Assembly: GCA_037176905.1 (NCBI GenBank)
Contig: JBBBWG010000437.1
Location: forward strand, 1-27,988
Source of the DNA: Azolla pinnata
Taxonomy: Eukaryota; Streptophyta; Polypodiopsida; Salviniales; Salviniaceae
DNA length: 27,988 bases
Reading direction: 5' to 3'
The notes under the pieces were generated by a model, which was not told where the DNA came from, ran no database searches, and worked only from the letters and a program-made list of their open reading frames with translations. Positions 10,190 through 22,029 of the stretch are shown here, piece after piece; the stretch's first letter is position 1; each line of letters begins with the position of its first letter. Position numbers and translations under genes: made by a program.

Positions 10190-10215
10190 CACATGTCCGG
10201 CATCTTCCACCAGGT

Positions 10216-10221
10216 TTTATT
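10216..10221 (-). terminator. Candidate polyadenylation signal AATAAA of the Ariadne gene
   Basis: The minus strand reads AATAAA here, about 412 nt after the stop codon at 10633. It is the first perfect AATAAA I noticed downstream of the stop, a plausible 3'-UTR length. Plant signals are loose, so this is a candidate only. Confidence 0.4.
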
Positions 10222-10632
10222 AACTGAAATGTGGTTACAGTATTACAGTGTAGCTGGACATGAACAGAACTTTCGATATGTTTTCGAACTTCCATAAGCA
10301 TATATATGTATATATGTATAACCTTTGGTCTTGTCCTTCATAAGCGGATCATCACACTCAACAGCTGATCTTGTAACCGACAATGGCGACCAAAGGACAT
10401 GATGAAATCTACAACTTCCAGAAGAATGTACACCACTTAACTGGCAGGAAAGAAAATGATTCTCTCTGGGGATTGAATTGCTTCTGCAATATATCATCTG
10501 CTTCCGCACCATAATCTTTTCTTTTATCGCTCTTTATGTTCTGGAATACGTCAGCCCATATCTGTGCAGTCAGTACACGATCGAAGAAAAAGCTTTTGTA
10601 ATGAAGGTGATTTCCAGATGATAAGTCATTAG

Positions 10633-13600
10633 TCAATCTTCTGACACATCTCCCCCACTTAAACCATCAGATGAAGAATTCCTTGTACAATCCTCCACTG
10701 GCATATTCAGATCAATGTCACACCATGGACGTTTTCGTCCAGATACAGATTTTCCAGCTCTATGGACTGAATCCAGCCGTTGCTGTAAGACGGAAGAAGC
10801 AGACAATTGATCCTTCCGCATATCTTTTTCAGTTGCTTGTTGCTGCACTACTTTCTCTGCTGCTGCTTCAGAGCCTGTCCCAACCAGAATATAAACTTCA
10901 TGAAAAATAAGCCTCAGAATTCTCCATGCACCGAAAATATTACACCGATAAATGTAGAAGTTTTCCATGGTGTCCTGTTCATCTATCATCCCTAGGTATC
11001 TTGAGGGCATTGCATTACATCCTAGGTACCCGGACTGGGCCTCATTGTACTACACTCTTTGCTTCTAGTTCCAAGCTGAGGCACTTTTTACAACAATAGA
11101 TGTGGATTATATAGATAAATGTTTAGGCAGGTAGATAGATAGATACAACATACATACATAGATATCCACCATTACTGAATATACTACTGATTTTAGAGTT
11201 ATATATATTAGTAATAATATATATAACTAACCAACTAACCTCTTAATAATAATGAAGTAGATAGCCCACCTAAAAACCATGAACAGTTCACTATGGTGGG
11301 ATGCTTCAAGATTTTTCATGATTCTTAACTATTGAAAAGGATGCGTACCATACGTGCCTTGGGCAAACACAACCCGATGGTGAGAAATTCTCTTTGTATC
11401 ATATTTCTCATATGAAAGAATACATTTAAACCCATTAGCAGTCAACTAAGATGTGATGCCTCAGATTTATCTTGCTTCTTAACTATTGAATAGGGAGGTA
11501 TTATATCTAGAAAGCAAGGTCATAGATGCCATAGTGAGAAAATTCTTTATATATCCTGTTCCCAAATGTGTGAATATCGCAGTCTTGTGAAATAAACACC
11601 ACTCAGAAGACTAACTTAATATTTATAGTGGTGTTTAAATTTGAACATCTTTAACTCTTACCTTGGTACACAAGAGCTGGGATCTAGAATACATACAATT
11701 ATACCTCAACGTAATTGATATGCAATGCACATATAAAAGTCAGTATGAGATATAAAATGTAATAGACGGGGACGAAAAAGCTAGTGATTACATGTGTGAA
11801 CACAATCATTATAAAATTTAGACATGTTTGATTGTAGAGGCCAAGCCACATCAGTTGCATCACATATTTTGCATCAGGAAAAAGCTAGTGAAAATAGGAC
11901 CCCTGTTTTGCATCATATTTATCTATATTCACGACTGTATGTATGGCATGCAGACACGGCCCTAAAATCCAAAGAGATCTGAGCACCTGAAAAGTATAAG
12001 TTCCTTCTAAGAGCTACTTCCAAGACCATCGCCTTAATTATTGTAAAGTGCCACGTACTGCTGTTATTGCTCACTAGTTTACCTCATAAACTTTCATGCA
12101 ATCCTTCAAGAAAATCTTTCCAATCATTAAAGCCAAAGATTCACATCTAAGAATCTGGACTTCAATTTTATTTAGGATGCTTACATTATGTTGGCCTCAA
12201 GACTACAGCCGCTTTTCACTCTCTAATACTGTTCTCTAGCATTGGTTCAATAACAGAAGGCGCAATCAGAGCTTCGAGGTACTCTCTACTCACTATGGGA
12301 CAAAGGAACGAAATCTAGAATAGGCCATGTGAGGTACAATCTTTTGATAAAACGTTTCAGTTCTAAATCAAACAAGTGTTTTCTTTTAATAAAAAGAGGG
12401 AAGTACTGGTCATGCAATCATCGGAATCCACCCATAACTCGACAGCACAGATGCCAATTCCAGGGTACATAATTTGTGGTTAGTGACCTATCATAATACA
12501 GTCATAAGAGAAAAAAAAAAATGACACCTAACGGCCTATCCAGGCTACCACTTTGAAACAATTAAAATGGGAAGATGGCACACATGCCACATTATAGATA
12601 CAGACTTGATATGTTGTATTATAATTTACGGGCAAACCTGTTTTCGCTGGAATGGATTGTGTGCTACAATCAGGCTTTGATATCTCTAAAGCTTTCACAG
12701 CACCACTGGAAATATACTTTGAAATGTGATGGGTGGTCGACTGCAACTTGCCCAATAGATCAATCTCTATGCATTCATACCTGCGCACCAATCATGCACA
12801 ACTTGTCATTGATCCATAGTATTGCGTCTTTATTGACTACCGACATGGCAAATAACTTACATTTTTCTGCAAAGAGTATCGGTAAGTGTGCTTAAATTGA
12901 TTATATGCAGCCTCACTTCTGCAAGCCGGCTGTCATCAACATGAAATTCAAATGGTGTTTCGATAGCTTTTGAGAGCCTCTCAATGGTTCCTTCTAGCTG
13001 CTGTTGCTGATCCTCAAACAAATTCTGGTATATCTCATTCTCTTCCGGTGTAATCTCATCCTTGAATAAATCATTGCCAAACATGAAAAAGGCAAAAACA
13101 TATGAGAAAGAAAGGGCCTTGCGTGCCCGGAAAAGCCTCTGCAAACCTGTCGTAAGCCAGCTATAGTCTTTCACCAATGATTCACTTGCTTCAAGTTTGG
13201 CAATTTTGTCTTGCACAATTTCTTTCTGTTTAGCTTCAAGCTTTAAAGATTCCATATGTGCTTGCCATCTCAAGTGATAATGCATATAGCGCTTCAGGTC
13301 TCGCTCTGCTCTAGCAGCTTCTTTCTCTCTATCTTCTTTGTAACGACCACAACTATGACCTTCAATACTGGTCCAGTTATGCTCTCTGCCTGTAGCTGCC
13401 CCGCACAGCCAACTGTGTTCCAAACAAAAAGTTAATTAAAAAATCAAAATGATTCATAGGATTACACTCGTTCCAAAATTTCAGGATCACATCCAAATGT
13501 AGAGATGCTATCCTTTAAAGTCAGATGCAGCATACCCAAATATCGATCTGCAGTACGTTAGCTTTTTGCTTACCAAAAGGCTTGACCACAAATGCATCCG

Positions 13601-15457
13601 ACAAGATTGCATCCACCATTTTTCTCCACTGGTTTGTGACATTTTGGACATGGTTTGGTGTTGACCGTCAGCCAATTTACGGTCTCTGACTCATCCTTGC
13701 ACTTTTTATCCCACAGTTGCCACATCAAACAAGAGCATGGAGAATGTGCATCAGTTGTGCAGTTGAAGCAAAACTGCTTATTGCAAATGCATTCAACTTC
13801 GCAGTAAGGGTCCCCTTCCACCCTGATAGCGTTCCCACAGTGAGGAATGCTTGGACACCACTTTACCTTGCTATTGTCCTCTATATAAGACTCAAGGAGA
13901 AACCGCTCAAACTTTTGAGCTGCCTCTGGATCCTTCAAGCAAACAAGGTTTTTCACAATATCTTCATCACATATGGCATCACATTTATGTGCCATGCACT
14001 TGATACGTCGACTTTGGCCTTCATTGATTTTCACAAGGAAATGTTGTGTCCAACCTATGAAATGGATATCATAAAAGCAGATTAATGGAGCCTGAAGCCT
14101 TTGCGAAACATCATTTACCAAAATCAGGAATATTTTGCATGAAATTTTTTAGTGTCTTGTAAAAGCCTGTATGAAGTCCAACAACACAACGCATAAAAAA
14201 ATGATGTGGAAAGGAGAAAGGAAAAGAAGGTGTCGCCTTACAATCATTGCAGAACGAGTGTCCACAGTCCATCGTGGTAACAGCGTGTGGCGAAACCTCG
14301 TCAAAGCATGTCTCACATGTGAAAGGGTGCGGCAGCTGTGCAAGGGCTCCATTACTACAATTCCTAACCGAGGATGCATGTGACGGAAGGCCAGCTTCCA
14401 CAAAGAGTCTTTCTTTGCCTTTCTCAGCAAAGTTTCCACAAAGCCTTTCTACATCCCACCGTGCATGGATGAGCAATGTCCGAGCATGCTGCTGCTTTAT
14501 GCCGAGCATGTCAGCCACCGTCTTCATGTCGCTCGCCTGCTCCGAAAAGGGCCAAACGTTCTTAACTTCATTCCTCCTCCACCATCGTTTATCTAATTAA
14601 GGGTTAAAGCATACTTGACAAAATCCCTCCAGCCTATATATTTAGTCAGGACACTAAACAAAATCCTCAACAGATTAGGTTTCAACAATTTGGCCCTCAA
14701 TAATGAAACTAGACAGCATGCCTAGACTAATCTAAAGCATATTTCAGTAAAACAACTCTAAATTTCAACAGTGTAGCGAGACAAAGTCTTCAATTTCGAA
14801 GAATTAACGGGATTTTTTCAGTCAAACTCAAACATACAGCTCTACTACTCTTTGATTACAGATTTTAATATTTAACAATGTGATCAGATAGACTCCTCGA
14901 ATCGACCATTATTACCCTCCTCAACTCCTCTAGTCCTTACCAGACTTTTTTGACAAAAATGGACACTGTATTTGGTCAAAATATCCAAACTTGGTTTCAA
15001 ATACGTTGTAGAATGTTTTGAAACTTAGGTAAAGAAAACCCTGAAATGTACATCTCTAGACCCGTTTTCCAGACAAAAATCATAAACATTTCACCCTCCT
15101 TGGAAAACAACTGTAGAATCCACCTCATTTTAGTCAATACAGTCGAGCTCAAAAGTACTTAAACAGAATCGTACCTGTGCTGAGAGGAGCGACTCCTTAG
15201 TAATGACCTGATCGAGGAAGAAAAATAGAACAGCTTGAGAAATACAGCGTAACGAAAGGGAGAAAAGCCGAAAAAAAACCGGAAAGGGAAGAAGAAGACG
15301 AAGCGGAAAGGAGGAGGAGATGCAAGCCAAGAAACAAAAACTACGGAATCATTCCCTCTCGATGTACCACAAGTGAGACACCATATAACAGACGAAGAAG
15401 AAGAAGAAGAAGGAGGAGGAGGAGGAAGGAAGGAAGGAAGGAAGATCGATGGACTAG

Positions 15458-15492
<35 letters not shown>

Positions 15493-15647
15493 GGGAAGCC
15501 CCCCGGGGGGCGTACCGTGTGCGAGGATTCGTCAGCGTCGTTGGCGAAGCGGGAATCGACCTCTTCATCGTCGGCGCAGTACTCGATGACATCGGAGCTG
15601 TCGGAGTAGGCGCGGCTGCAGTCGTCGCTGAGGTCGTCGCAACTCAT
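10633..15647 (-). CDS. Ariadne-type RBR E3 ubiquitin ligase
   Basis: Seven exons, 15516-15647, 15175-15207, 14242-14536, 13574-14054, 12861-13412, 12638-12780 and 10633-10874, give 1878 nt and 625 aa with matching phases throughout. RBR ligases accept ubiquitin from an E2 on a RING2 cysteine before passing it to substrate. Order: acidic Ser/Asp-rich N-terminus (1-44), UBA-like helices (56-95), RING1 from CETC at 129, IBR about 198-262, RING2 from CPKC at 289 with the presumed catalytic Cys302 in GGCNLVGC, then CWLCG at 314 and the helical Ariadne domain to about 530. LCRKM and YECIE join across intron 5 exactly as in plant homologues. Exon 2 is only 33 nt. Intron 6 is long (1763 nt). The last exon encodes a 79-residue Ser-rich tail containing GRKRPWCDIDLNMPVED; I see no RanBP2-type zinc finger. 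The first two exons are less conserved and rest mainly on splice phase. Confidence 0.93.
11297..11580. repeat. Diverged tandem duplication inside Ariadne intron 6
   Basis: Two copies of a roughly 154-bp segment are anchored by TTCTTAACTATTGAA at 11322 and 11476. Each is preceded by GATGCnTCA and followed by a GGTGAGAAA/AGTGAGAAAA word. The remainder of the 1763-nt intron shows no exon or known element. Confidence 0.6.
15394..15490. repeat. (GAA)n(GGA)n and (ATG)n tracts, Ariadne intron 1
   Basis: GAA, GGA, GGAA and ATG tracts occupy a third of the 308-nt intron 1. The ATG run lies about 25 nt downstream of the donor site in the minus-strand reading. Confidence 0.8.
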
Positions 15648-15719
15648 GGCGCGCCGAAGGGGCGGAGCGAACTGCAGGCGATCGATCGATCGATCGAAGG
15701 AAGGCTCCGATGCAGAAGA

Positions 15720-15870
15720 GAGAGAACGAGAGAGAGAGAGAGAGAGAGAGAGTGTGTGTGTGTGTGTGTGTCTGTAGAGAGAGAATGAAAGAGAGAGAAG
15801 AGAGAGCGTGTGTGTGTGTGTAGAGATAGAGAGAGAATATGTGACAGAGAGTAGAGAGAGAGTATTAAAC
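15720..15870. repeat. (GA)n(GT)n microsatellites upstream of the Ariadne gene
   Basis: GA runs and TG runs alternate twice between about 15725 and 15865, 75-220 nt before the start codon. On the coding strand these are CT/CA-rich, as in many plant leaders. An AATAG pentamer run follows at about 15960-15990. Confidence 0.8.
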
Positions 15871-15989
15871 CGGATTAAAGTCCGGGCCTGGAGTCCGCCC
15901 CACACCAAAAATAAATAAATAAATAAAAACAAACAAATGGACATAAATAATGGCCGATAAATAGAATAGAATAGAATAGAATAGAAAAT

Positions 15990-17110
15990 AGAATAGAAAT
16001 CTAGCTTTTAAATGGATCTAAAATTGTATTCTGGGATCTCGCTCGCATCGATCGGAACCCGAGGATCGGAAAACCCGTCGCTCGATCCGTCGGAAACCAG
16101 CCGGAATCGATCGGTCCCTCTGCCGATCCTGCGTTCCGATTCTGTGCTCCTCCGATCGGATCGAACCCTGCCGCATTCGGGCTTTGCTCAGCTTCCGGGA
16201 TCGGAAGCCCCCAGATCGCTCGATTCTTCCCGGCTGGAATCAGTCCATCTGTCGATCTTACATGTGCTTCTGTACTCATCCGATGGAACGAGTGAGAGAG
16301 AGAGAGGGAGGGAGGGAGGGAGAGGGAGAGAGGTTTTTCAGACCGATTGAATCAAACTTGTGTTGGTATTCGGACATTGGACATTGCTCAGCTTGTGGAT
16401 CGTATGGTCTATGATGGGCATCGACGCAGGTCAGCTCGGATTAAGGACAACAGACCGATCCCAGGTCGGGGGAAACGGCGATGTTGCTTGATCCCATAAA
16501 CCCCAGCCGTGAAACCCCCAACCTAAAATCGACGTAAAGCATCAACCATGGCATCAAAATCCTTGAAGGTATCTGTTCGGGGCATGTGGGACGATGGGCA
16601 GAGGAAGCAGCCGGACGGAGCGACGGATAACGTTACCCCCGTCCTAACCGCAAAACCAAGATTGTCCAGAACCCGATTCAAATCACCGACAAGACGAAAA
16701 ATCATCGATCGGGTTGTTTAGTTCTGAGCCGAATCACGTGTCGTTCGCCACAAACTCGTTAAGGATTCCGGGGGCCAAGCAGCCGTATTCATGCCCCAAC
16801 TACGAACAATGACCGGCTCGCTCAAGCATACGCCTCGAAAACGATAAGATCCGCAACAGCCCATTGGGAGCCAGATGATCCCGACTTACGCTTTCAACCC
16901 ACAATTTGTCCCCACAAGGGACCATATATTTCATCAAGAACCAGTCGGATCAAGCTCGGATGATCGTCGCCTCTGCCTGCTAAGGACAATGATAAGCATC
17001 GCCAGCAAAAATGCGTGGGCCACCAAGATCGTGTAAAGAGAGCCAGAAGAGATTGGATAATCAAAAGAAAGGTCGGTGGAGAGCCCTTAAAAATCGCCAT
17101 AAGGCTTCAT
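15990..17110. other. Intergenic, GATCGG-rich, no gene seen
   Basis: From about 16030 to 16270 the words GATCGG, TCGATC and CCGATC recur densely. A GAGG microsatellite lies at 16290-16331. Open frames exist on both strands but show no family motif, no codon structure and no splice pattern. I could not find paired LTRs or inverted termini. Confidence 0.5.
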
Positions 17111-17112
17111 CT

Positions 17113-17250
17113 AGGTGATTAAGGACCGCGATTAATCCTACCTCAAGATTGGGTCCAGGTGATTAAGGACCACGATTTCTCCACCTCAACACTTGGCCCA
17201 AGTGATTAAGGAATCCTGACCGATCCACGTGATTAAGTACCATGGATCGA
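17113..17250 (+). repeat. Tandem repeat with GTGATTAAGGACC core
   Basis: Four degenerate units start with A(G/A/C)GTGATTAAG at 17113, 17157, 17200 and 17227. The first two periods are about 44 bp and the last is 27 bp. Units one and two share GGTGATTAAGGACC and CCTCAA. Confidence 0.75.
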
Positions 17251-17254
17251 CCGC

Positions 17255-18110
17255 CATTAACCTTTGAAGAGTAAGGTTCTTATTCTTTGAAGATCGAGTT
17301 CCAAGGGTCCAAAATCAATATGTTTCTCTATCCATCATTAGCACACAAAAAAAAAAAAACTTGTCAATACAATGAGTTCATGAGCACGCCAATTTTACAT
17401 CGCAATCCCATCTCCTTGCTACGAATTCATCCGGATCCTTGCGATCGCAAAGACTATTTGCCATCATGAAATTTTTGTCGATCTAACTCAACAATGTCCT
17501 TCATCTGGCCCTCGGCAAAGCGCTATCAACCAGATCTTCCGAGCCTTTCTTTCCACCTCCATCAACATTCTCAGTTTTCTTTTTTTCTCTTCTTTAGCAA
17601 AAACAGCTGTATGCTGTCTCAACCAAAAGCAAGATCATCTTCTTGCATTGTCGATGTTATGAAACACACTAATGTCAAGACGAATTTGTCCATCAAAATC
17701 AAATCCCACACAAAGGAAAAAAGAAAAGGAATACAAAGAATCCAATCCAGTTTGTCGCAACAATACGACTCTCATCCAAAAGACATTACACTATGATACA
17801 AGTCAGCTCCCCCTCCCCCCCCCCCCCCCACCAACAATCAAATCCCCGGCCCCCAAATAGCAAATCGTAATAGTTCCGGATGATTATACACGTAGTGATA
17901 CACATCTCTGATCGAATCCTGCGATACGCACTCCGTTCTCTAGTTAAGAACCAATGAGATGGATCAGAGCTTAGCTATACTTACAGAAGATGCAAGGAAG
18001 CGAGAAACGGCTGGAATCGTTTGTCGTCGAAGATGGGGGGGGGGGATGGGGTTCCTTCGTCGTTCTCCTCCTCGTGTTCTTCTTCCCTTTGCACGGCTTG
18101 ACCGATCGAT
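17255..18110. other. Intergenic and probable CNGC 3' untranslated region
   Basis: No coding exon recognised. It includes a homopolymer C tract near 17813-17830 and a G tract near 18032-18046. The right part directly follows the channel stop codon on the minus strand and should contain its 3' UTR; I saw no perfect AATAAA there. Confidence 0.45.
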
Positions 18111-21100
18111 TCAATCCGTCTCTTCGGCCGAGAAATCGGGCTCGGCGGGCTTTTGCAGCTTCAAGCTGGAGAGCCGCTGTTGGGCGGCGTGGACGCCGCG
18201 GAGGCGATGAACGCTGCGCATCGCATTGACGGCGAATCGCGAGACGAGGAGGGCAGCGCCGAAGCTCGCGTTGCCATGGCTGTGGCCAGCGAGGGAGGGA
18301 GGAGCTCTCAGGCTCGCCTCTTCTCTGCGGCGAGCTTCCTCGAGCTTGCGCCCGACATAGCGGCGCCAAGCGGCCTGGATCGAGCAAGCTGCCCAAATCC
18401 GCCATTTCTGCGAGTAGTGCCTGAAGGTGTGCTGGAGCTGCTTGCTGTGAAGCCGCCGGAAGCGAGTGGCGACAAACTTGAGATCCTCCGCCTTCAGCGC
18501 GAATGCCTCGACCTCGGTCTCGGCTGTTACTGTCGATGCCGAGTACGGAAGGATCTCCCCCGACTTCGGATCGAGCGCCCACGGCAGCAGCTCCTCTCCG
18601 CAGAACAGGCCCGGCTTCAGCCTCCCCACCGTCACCGACCCCACCTTCCCCCCGCTCTTCGTCACGCTCTTCAGCTGGCCCCACACGATGAACAGCATCT
18701 CGCTCACCCTGTCGCCCTCCTCCATCACGTTCGTCCCCGGCGTGAACAGCGTCGGCTGCAGCCGCTCGCAGATCGCGTCCAGCAGCTGCCCATCCATGCT
18801 CGCAAACAGATCCACCTGCATCCCAGATCCTTACCATTGGATATGGCTTGAAAAGTTCCCCCGACCTCAGAGGCTTCATCCATCTCATTCCAGCGGGACC
18901 TCTCTGATTGCCAATAACGTCGAATGAAGCGACGATTCGGCTATACTTTTGCCGGTGCAAGTAGGCATTGATTCTCTTGCTCTTTTTTTTTCTATACCAG
19001 AGAGGAGCACTGCCCTCGAGCAAACCGCCAGGGTTCTGACCCAAGACTGATGATTTTATCATTCCCATCTTCTTTCTCACTTACTGTACCATGCATATCC
19101 TGACATCTTGTCTGCAATGCACCTAACACAACAAGATCTAGCGTACAAAAGAATCAATACAAACATACCTGTTTTACTAGATATAAGCATAAATGCCTCT
19201 TTATGTCACGACGCAAGTCCTTGGGCAACACCCGAACCACTTCTTCCTCATTCACACCTCTTGTCTCTAACCACTTGTATTGCTCATAGTTTCGGATCCG
19301 TTCACGCAGCTCTGGGCCTAATTGGCGATGTTGCATCCATTGCTCCATGTCCTGTCTTTTCAGCCTCATTTCCTCCAGCCTCACTGTTAACGATTGCAAA
19401 TAAGTCTGCAAGAAGGATTTTGGTTGTCAAATTTTATTTATGACTCAATCATCAGTAAAACAAGTTCAGGAAAAGATTCCTGAATACTTGCAGAAAACAA
19501 AGCTAAAATCATCTAATTTATCACTCTCATAAGTAAAACATGTTCAGGAACAGACTTCCAAATGCTAAGGATGAAATATACAGCAATTTGGAGGCTCATA
19601 TCAATCGGGAAAACCAAAGCTAAAATGCAAAAACGAATAATGTATTTATAATAATGAGGAGTGCAAGCAGACGCTCTACGAATTCACAAAGTTAACTGTT
19701 TCACTCACCTGCATTTTGCCAAGCAATTGTGCAAATAGAGTGAGCCCGAAGATAACGATTATAATAGAGAAAATGAGCTCGCCATCATAAGAACTGGTCT
19801 GGAGACCCTGTCCCAAGGTACTGGAAAACATTTACCCTTAGAATTAGGCCAGTGTGTCCCATATTAAGAACTTTTAGGGTATATCAAAGAGCGTTTTGGT
19901 GCGACCAAAGAGAGAGAGCAAGAGGTAGGTGAAACCTTAGGTTGCGCAGTCCAAACCATAGACAGTAAAAGTATTTGTCCACAAACTTGTTTGTGCTTAT
20001 AATTCCATTGCCGATAGAATCATTGTATATTCCAAAGTCGAAAAAGTCATCGTTATCCGCAGAACAGTTCAACTGAAGATCAGTAGTGTTCCATTGGTAG
20101 GCATTCCGATCTATGCTACAATCAAAAAAACTTGGATCGCAGCCATCAGTGCATCCTTGCCGCCAGCAAGTATCTATCCTCTCCACTGCAAGAAGGTAAT
20201 AGCAAGCACCGAAGAACTGAAGAAAAGCCAAACAACAAGAAAAAACATGCATGCACATATTTCAGGATTATATCTTACAAACACATGGGGCACACTTACA
20301 TTATAACGAACTATCGAGTAATGAGGAAACAGAAAAATATGGTGCTTACATGGCTGATCAGCATGTAGAGCAGTAAATTATACGCCGCTCCCGCCCAAGC
20401 TGTCTCAGTGACAATTTTGGATGTTTTCCCGAGCTGTTGGATCAAGGGGTAGACTCTTGGTATCAACTGAATTAAAATGATAAAACGTAGCGCATTCTTT
20501 GTGTTGTCAGCCGTTGTTCCTTGCAGGTGTGGGATCACTGCCCATATCACAATCTACAGAAGAGATTTATTCATCAGCCATCACAACTATGCATTCAAGT
20601 GATATAGAACACAATGTGACATTTCTGAATCTTTTGTTTTCTATTTAACAATACTAACGTGATAGAAAGTCGTGTTGAAAAGTACAGTTCTATCAGTAAC
20701 CATCAACTATGCATTCAACCGATACAGAACATGATATAATGTTTCTCTCTCATAGACTTCACATTGAATTTTTTTTCATTTCGGACAATCTTGACTTGAT
20801 AAAAAGTCTCCATTGGGAGTTTAACCCTATCAATCACCATCTATGCATAATGCATTCAAGCAATATAGAGCATGATAAGTTGTTTTTCAAAAATTCGACA
20901 TTGAAATCCCTTCTTTTTCTTTCTAAACAAGATATAAAGCACTGAGAAGTAAATTAATTCTGGAATAGAAAAGAAGCAAAACCTGCGGTAAAGGTAGCAC
21001 AGCGACAAAATCTAGGATGAAATGCCTTGAAAGGTATCGTTTTGCGATTGCCCATGGATCATCAACCAAATTTCCTCTACCGAGGGATTCAGATGTAGTT

Positions 21101-21999
21101 ACGATATAGCCTGTCCGAAAGGAGACCGCAATGTGGACCAAATGGAATATGTCCGTCATCGTGCGTAATACTGTGATAATTATGGCTAAACGCGTGTCTA
21201 TCTTCAGGCAAACGAGAGAGTCATCGACCACTGGTAGGTAAAAGAACAACGGATCGATGAAAAGGGCTGCCAGACAAGAGTAAAGAAATACACCATTCCA
21301 CTTATTCCAAGCCTCCCCTGTTGGATCCAAGATACCCTCTCTAACCTTCTCGTAACCCTTGTCTTCTACCTTATCCACCTTATTGTTTAAACCATTTGGA
21401 ATATTTGTCGTTGATGTTCGCTTCTTCAGGTTGACAAGCAGACCACTTTCAACTTCAAGTGTCGGATCATCGGGATGCATGGGATTTTGGAATCTGTGTA
21501 GGAAACCAAGCAAACACGAAGGGAAGAAAAGCGAAGGAATGGATTATTACCGTCCAAGCCATAAGAAAGAGCCTTACAAAAAAGGTTTTCTTTACAAATG
21601 ATAAATAAGCAAAGGAATATCATAAACATAGGCAATAAACGTGGACGAAAACGAAATCCCTACTAAACACTACTCCGTGTGCATCCTCGTAAGAACAAGT
21701 GAAACCAGAAGATATAAGCTTGAAGAAGTGAAGGGGAACTCTGACTAAAAGGAGAAATAAATAAGAGAAAATCAACAAGAACTACAAAGTAGAGAGAGGA
21801 ACATGAACAAATGAGCCTAAATAGCTAGCGGGAGAGAGAGTTCTATCGACAGGAAAAAGCACTATGTCAACAAAGAAAAACTTTGAATAGGGCTAATAAA
21901 AAAGAAATGGACCAAATACTTGGCTTATTTGTGCACGACTCAAAATGTACGTTCAATCACAGAAAGTTACCTGACGAACCGTTTCTTTTGTCCTTCCAT
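18111..21999 (-). CDS. Cyclic nucleotide-gated ion channel (plant CNGC)
   Basis: Seven exons, 21971-21999, 20983-21493, 20350-20553, 19936-20216, 19709-19820, 19169-19405 and 18111-18815, give 2079 nt and 692 aa with consistent phases. Plant CNGCs are plasma-membrane cation (Ca2+) channels controlled by cyclic nucleotides and calmodulin. Order: MEGQKKRFVRFQNP N-terminus, S1-S4 about 70-220, S5 about 236-265, a Cys-rich turret (DTCWRQGCTDGC), pore with filter GQG at 345-347, S6 about 356-379, C-linker with YEQYKWLETRGVNEEE, cyclic-nucleotide domain about 459-575 with CGEELLPWALDP at 530, and an IQ calmodulin motif (IQAAWRRYVGRK) at 604. Exon 1 is 29 nt; its AG joins A in exon 2 to make Arg of FVRFQ, matching the family N-terminus. 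In-frame ATGs at 22014 and 22026 could extend it by 5 or 9 residues. The gene looks intact. Confidence 0.93.
19453..19630. repeat. Diverged duplication in CNGC intron 5
   Basis: AGTAAAACAAGTTCAGG at 19454 recurs as AGTAAAACATGTTCAGG at 19532, and CAAAGCTAAAAT near 19498 recurs near 19615. The pattern fits a tandem duplication of about 78 bp with later insertion. Confidence 0.55.
20578..20940. repeat. Three-copy degenerate tandem repeat in CNGC intron 2
   Basis: GCATTCAA anchors at 20591, 20711 and 20852, each following CATC/CTATGC and followed by a GATA(T/C)AGA(A/G)CA word, then a T-rich segment and CACATTGAA/GACATTGAA in the later copies. Periods are about 120 and 141 bp. The array fills most of the 429-nt intron. 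Confidence 0.7.
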
Positions 22000-22029
22000 T
22001 TGTATAAACTTCATCTTGTTAAACATTCT

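Noticed and set aside
15159..15944. Minus-strand frame of 261 codons covering the Ariadne start
   Set aside because: It reads through the GA/GT leader repeats, the true exon 1 and intron 1. Only the part from the ATG at 15647 to the donor at 15515 fits the gene.
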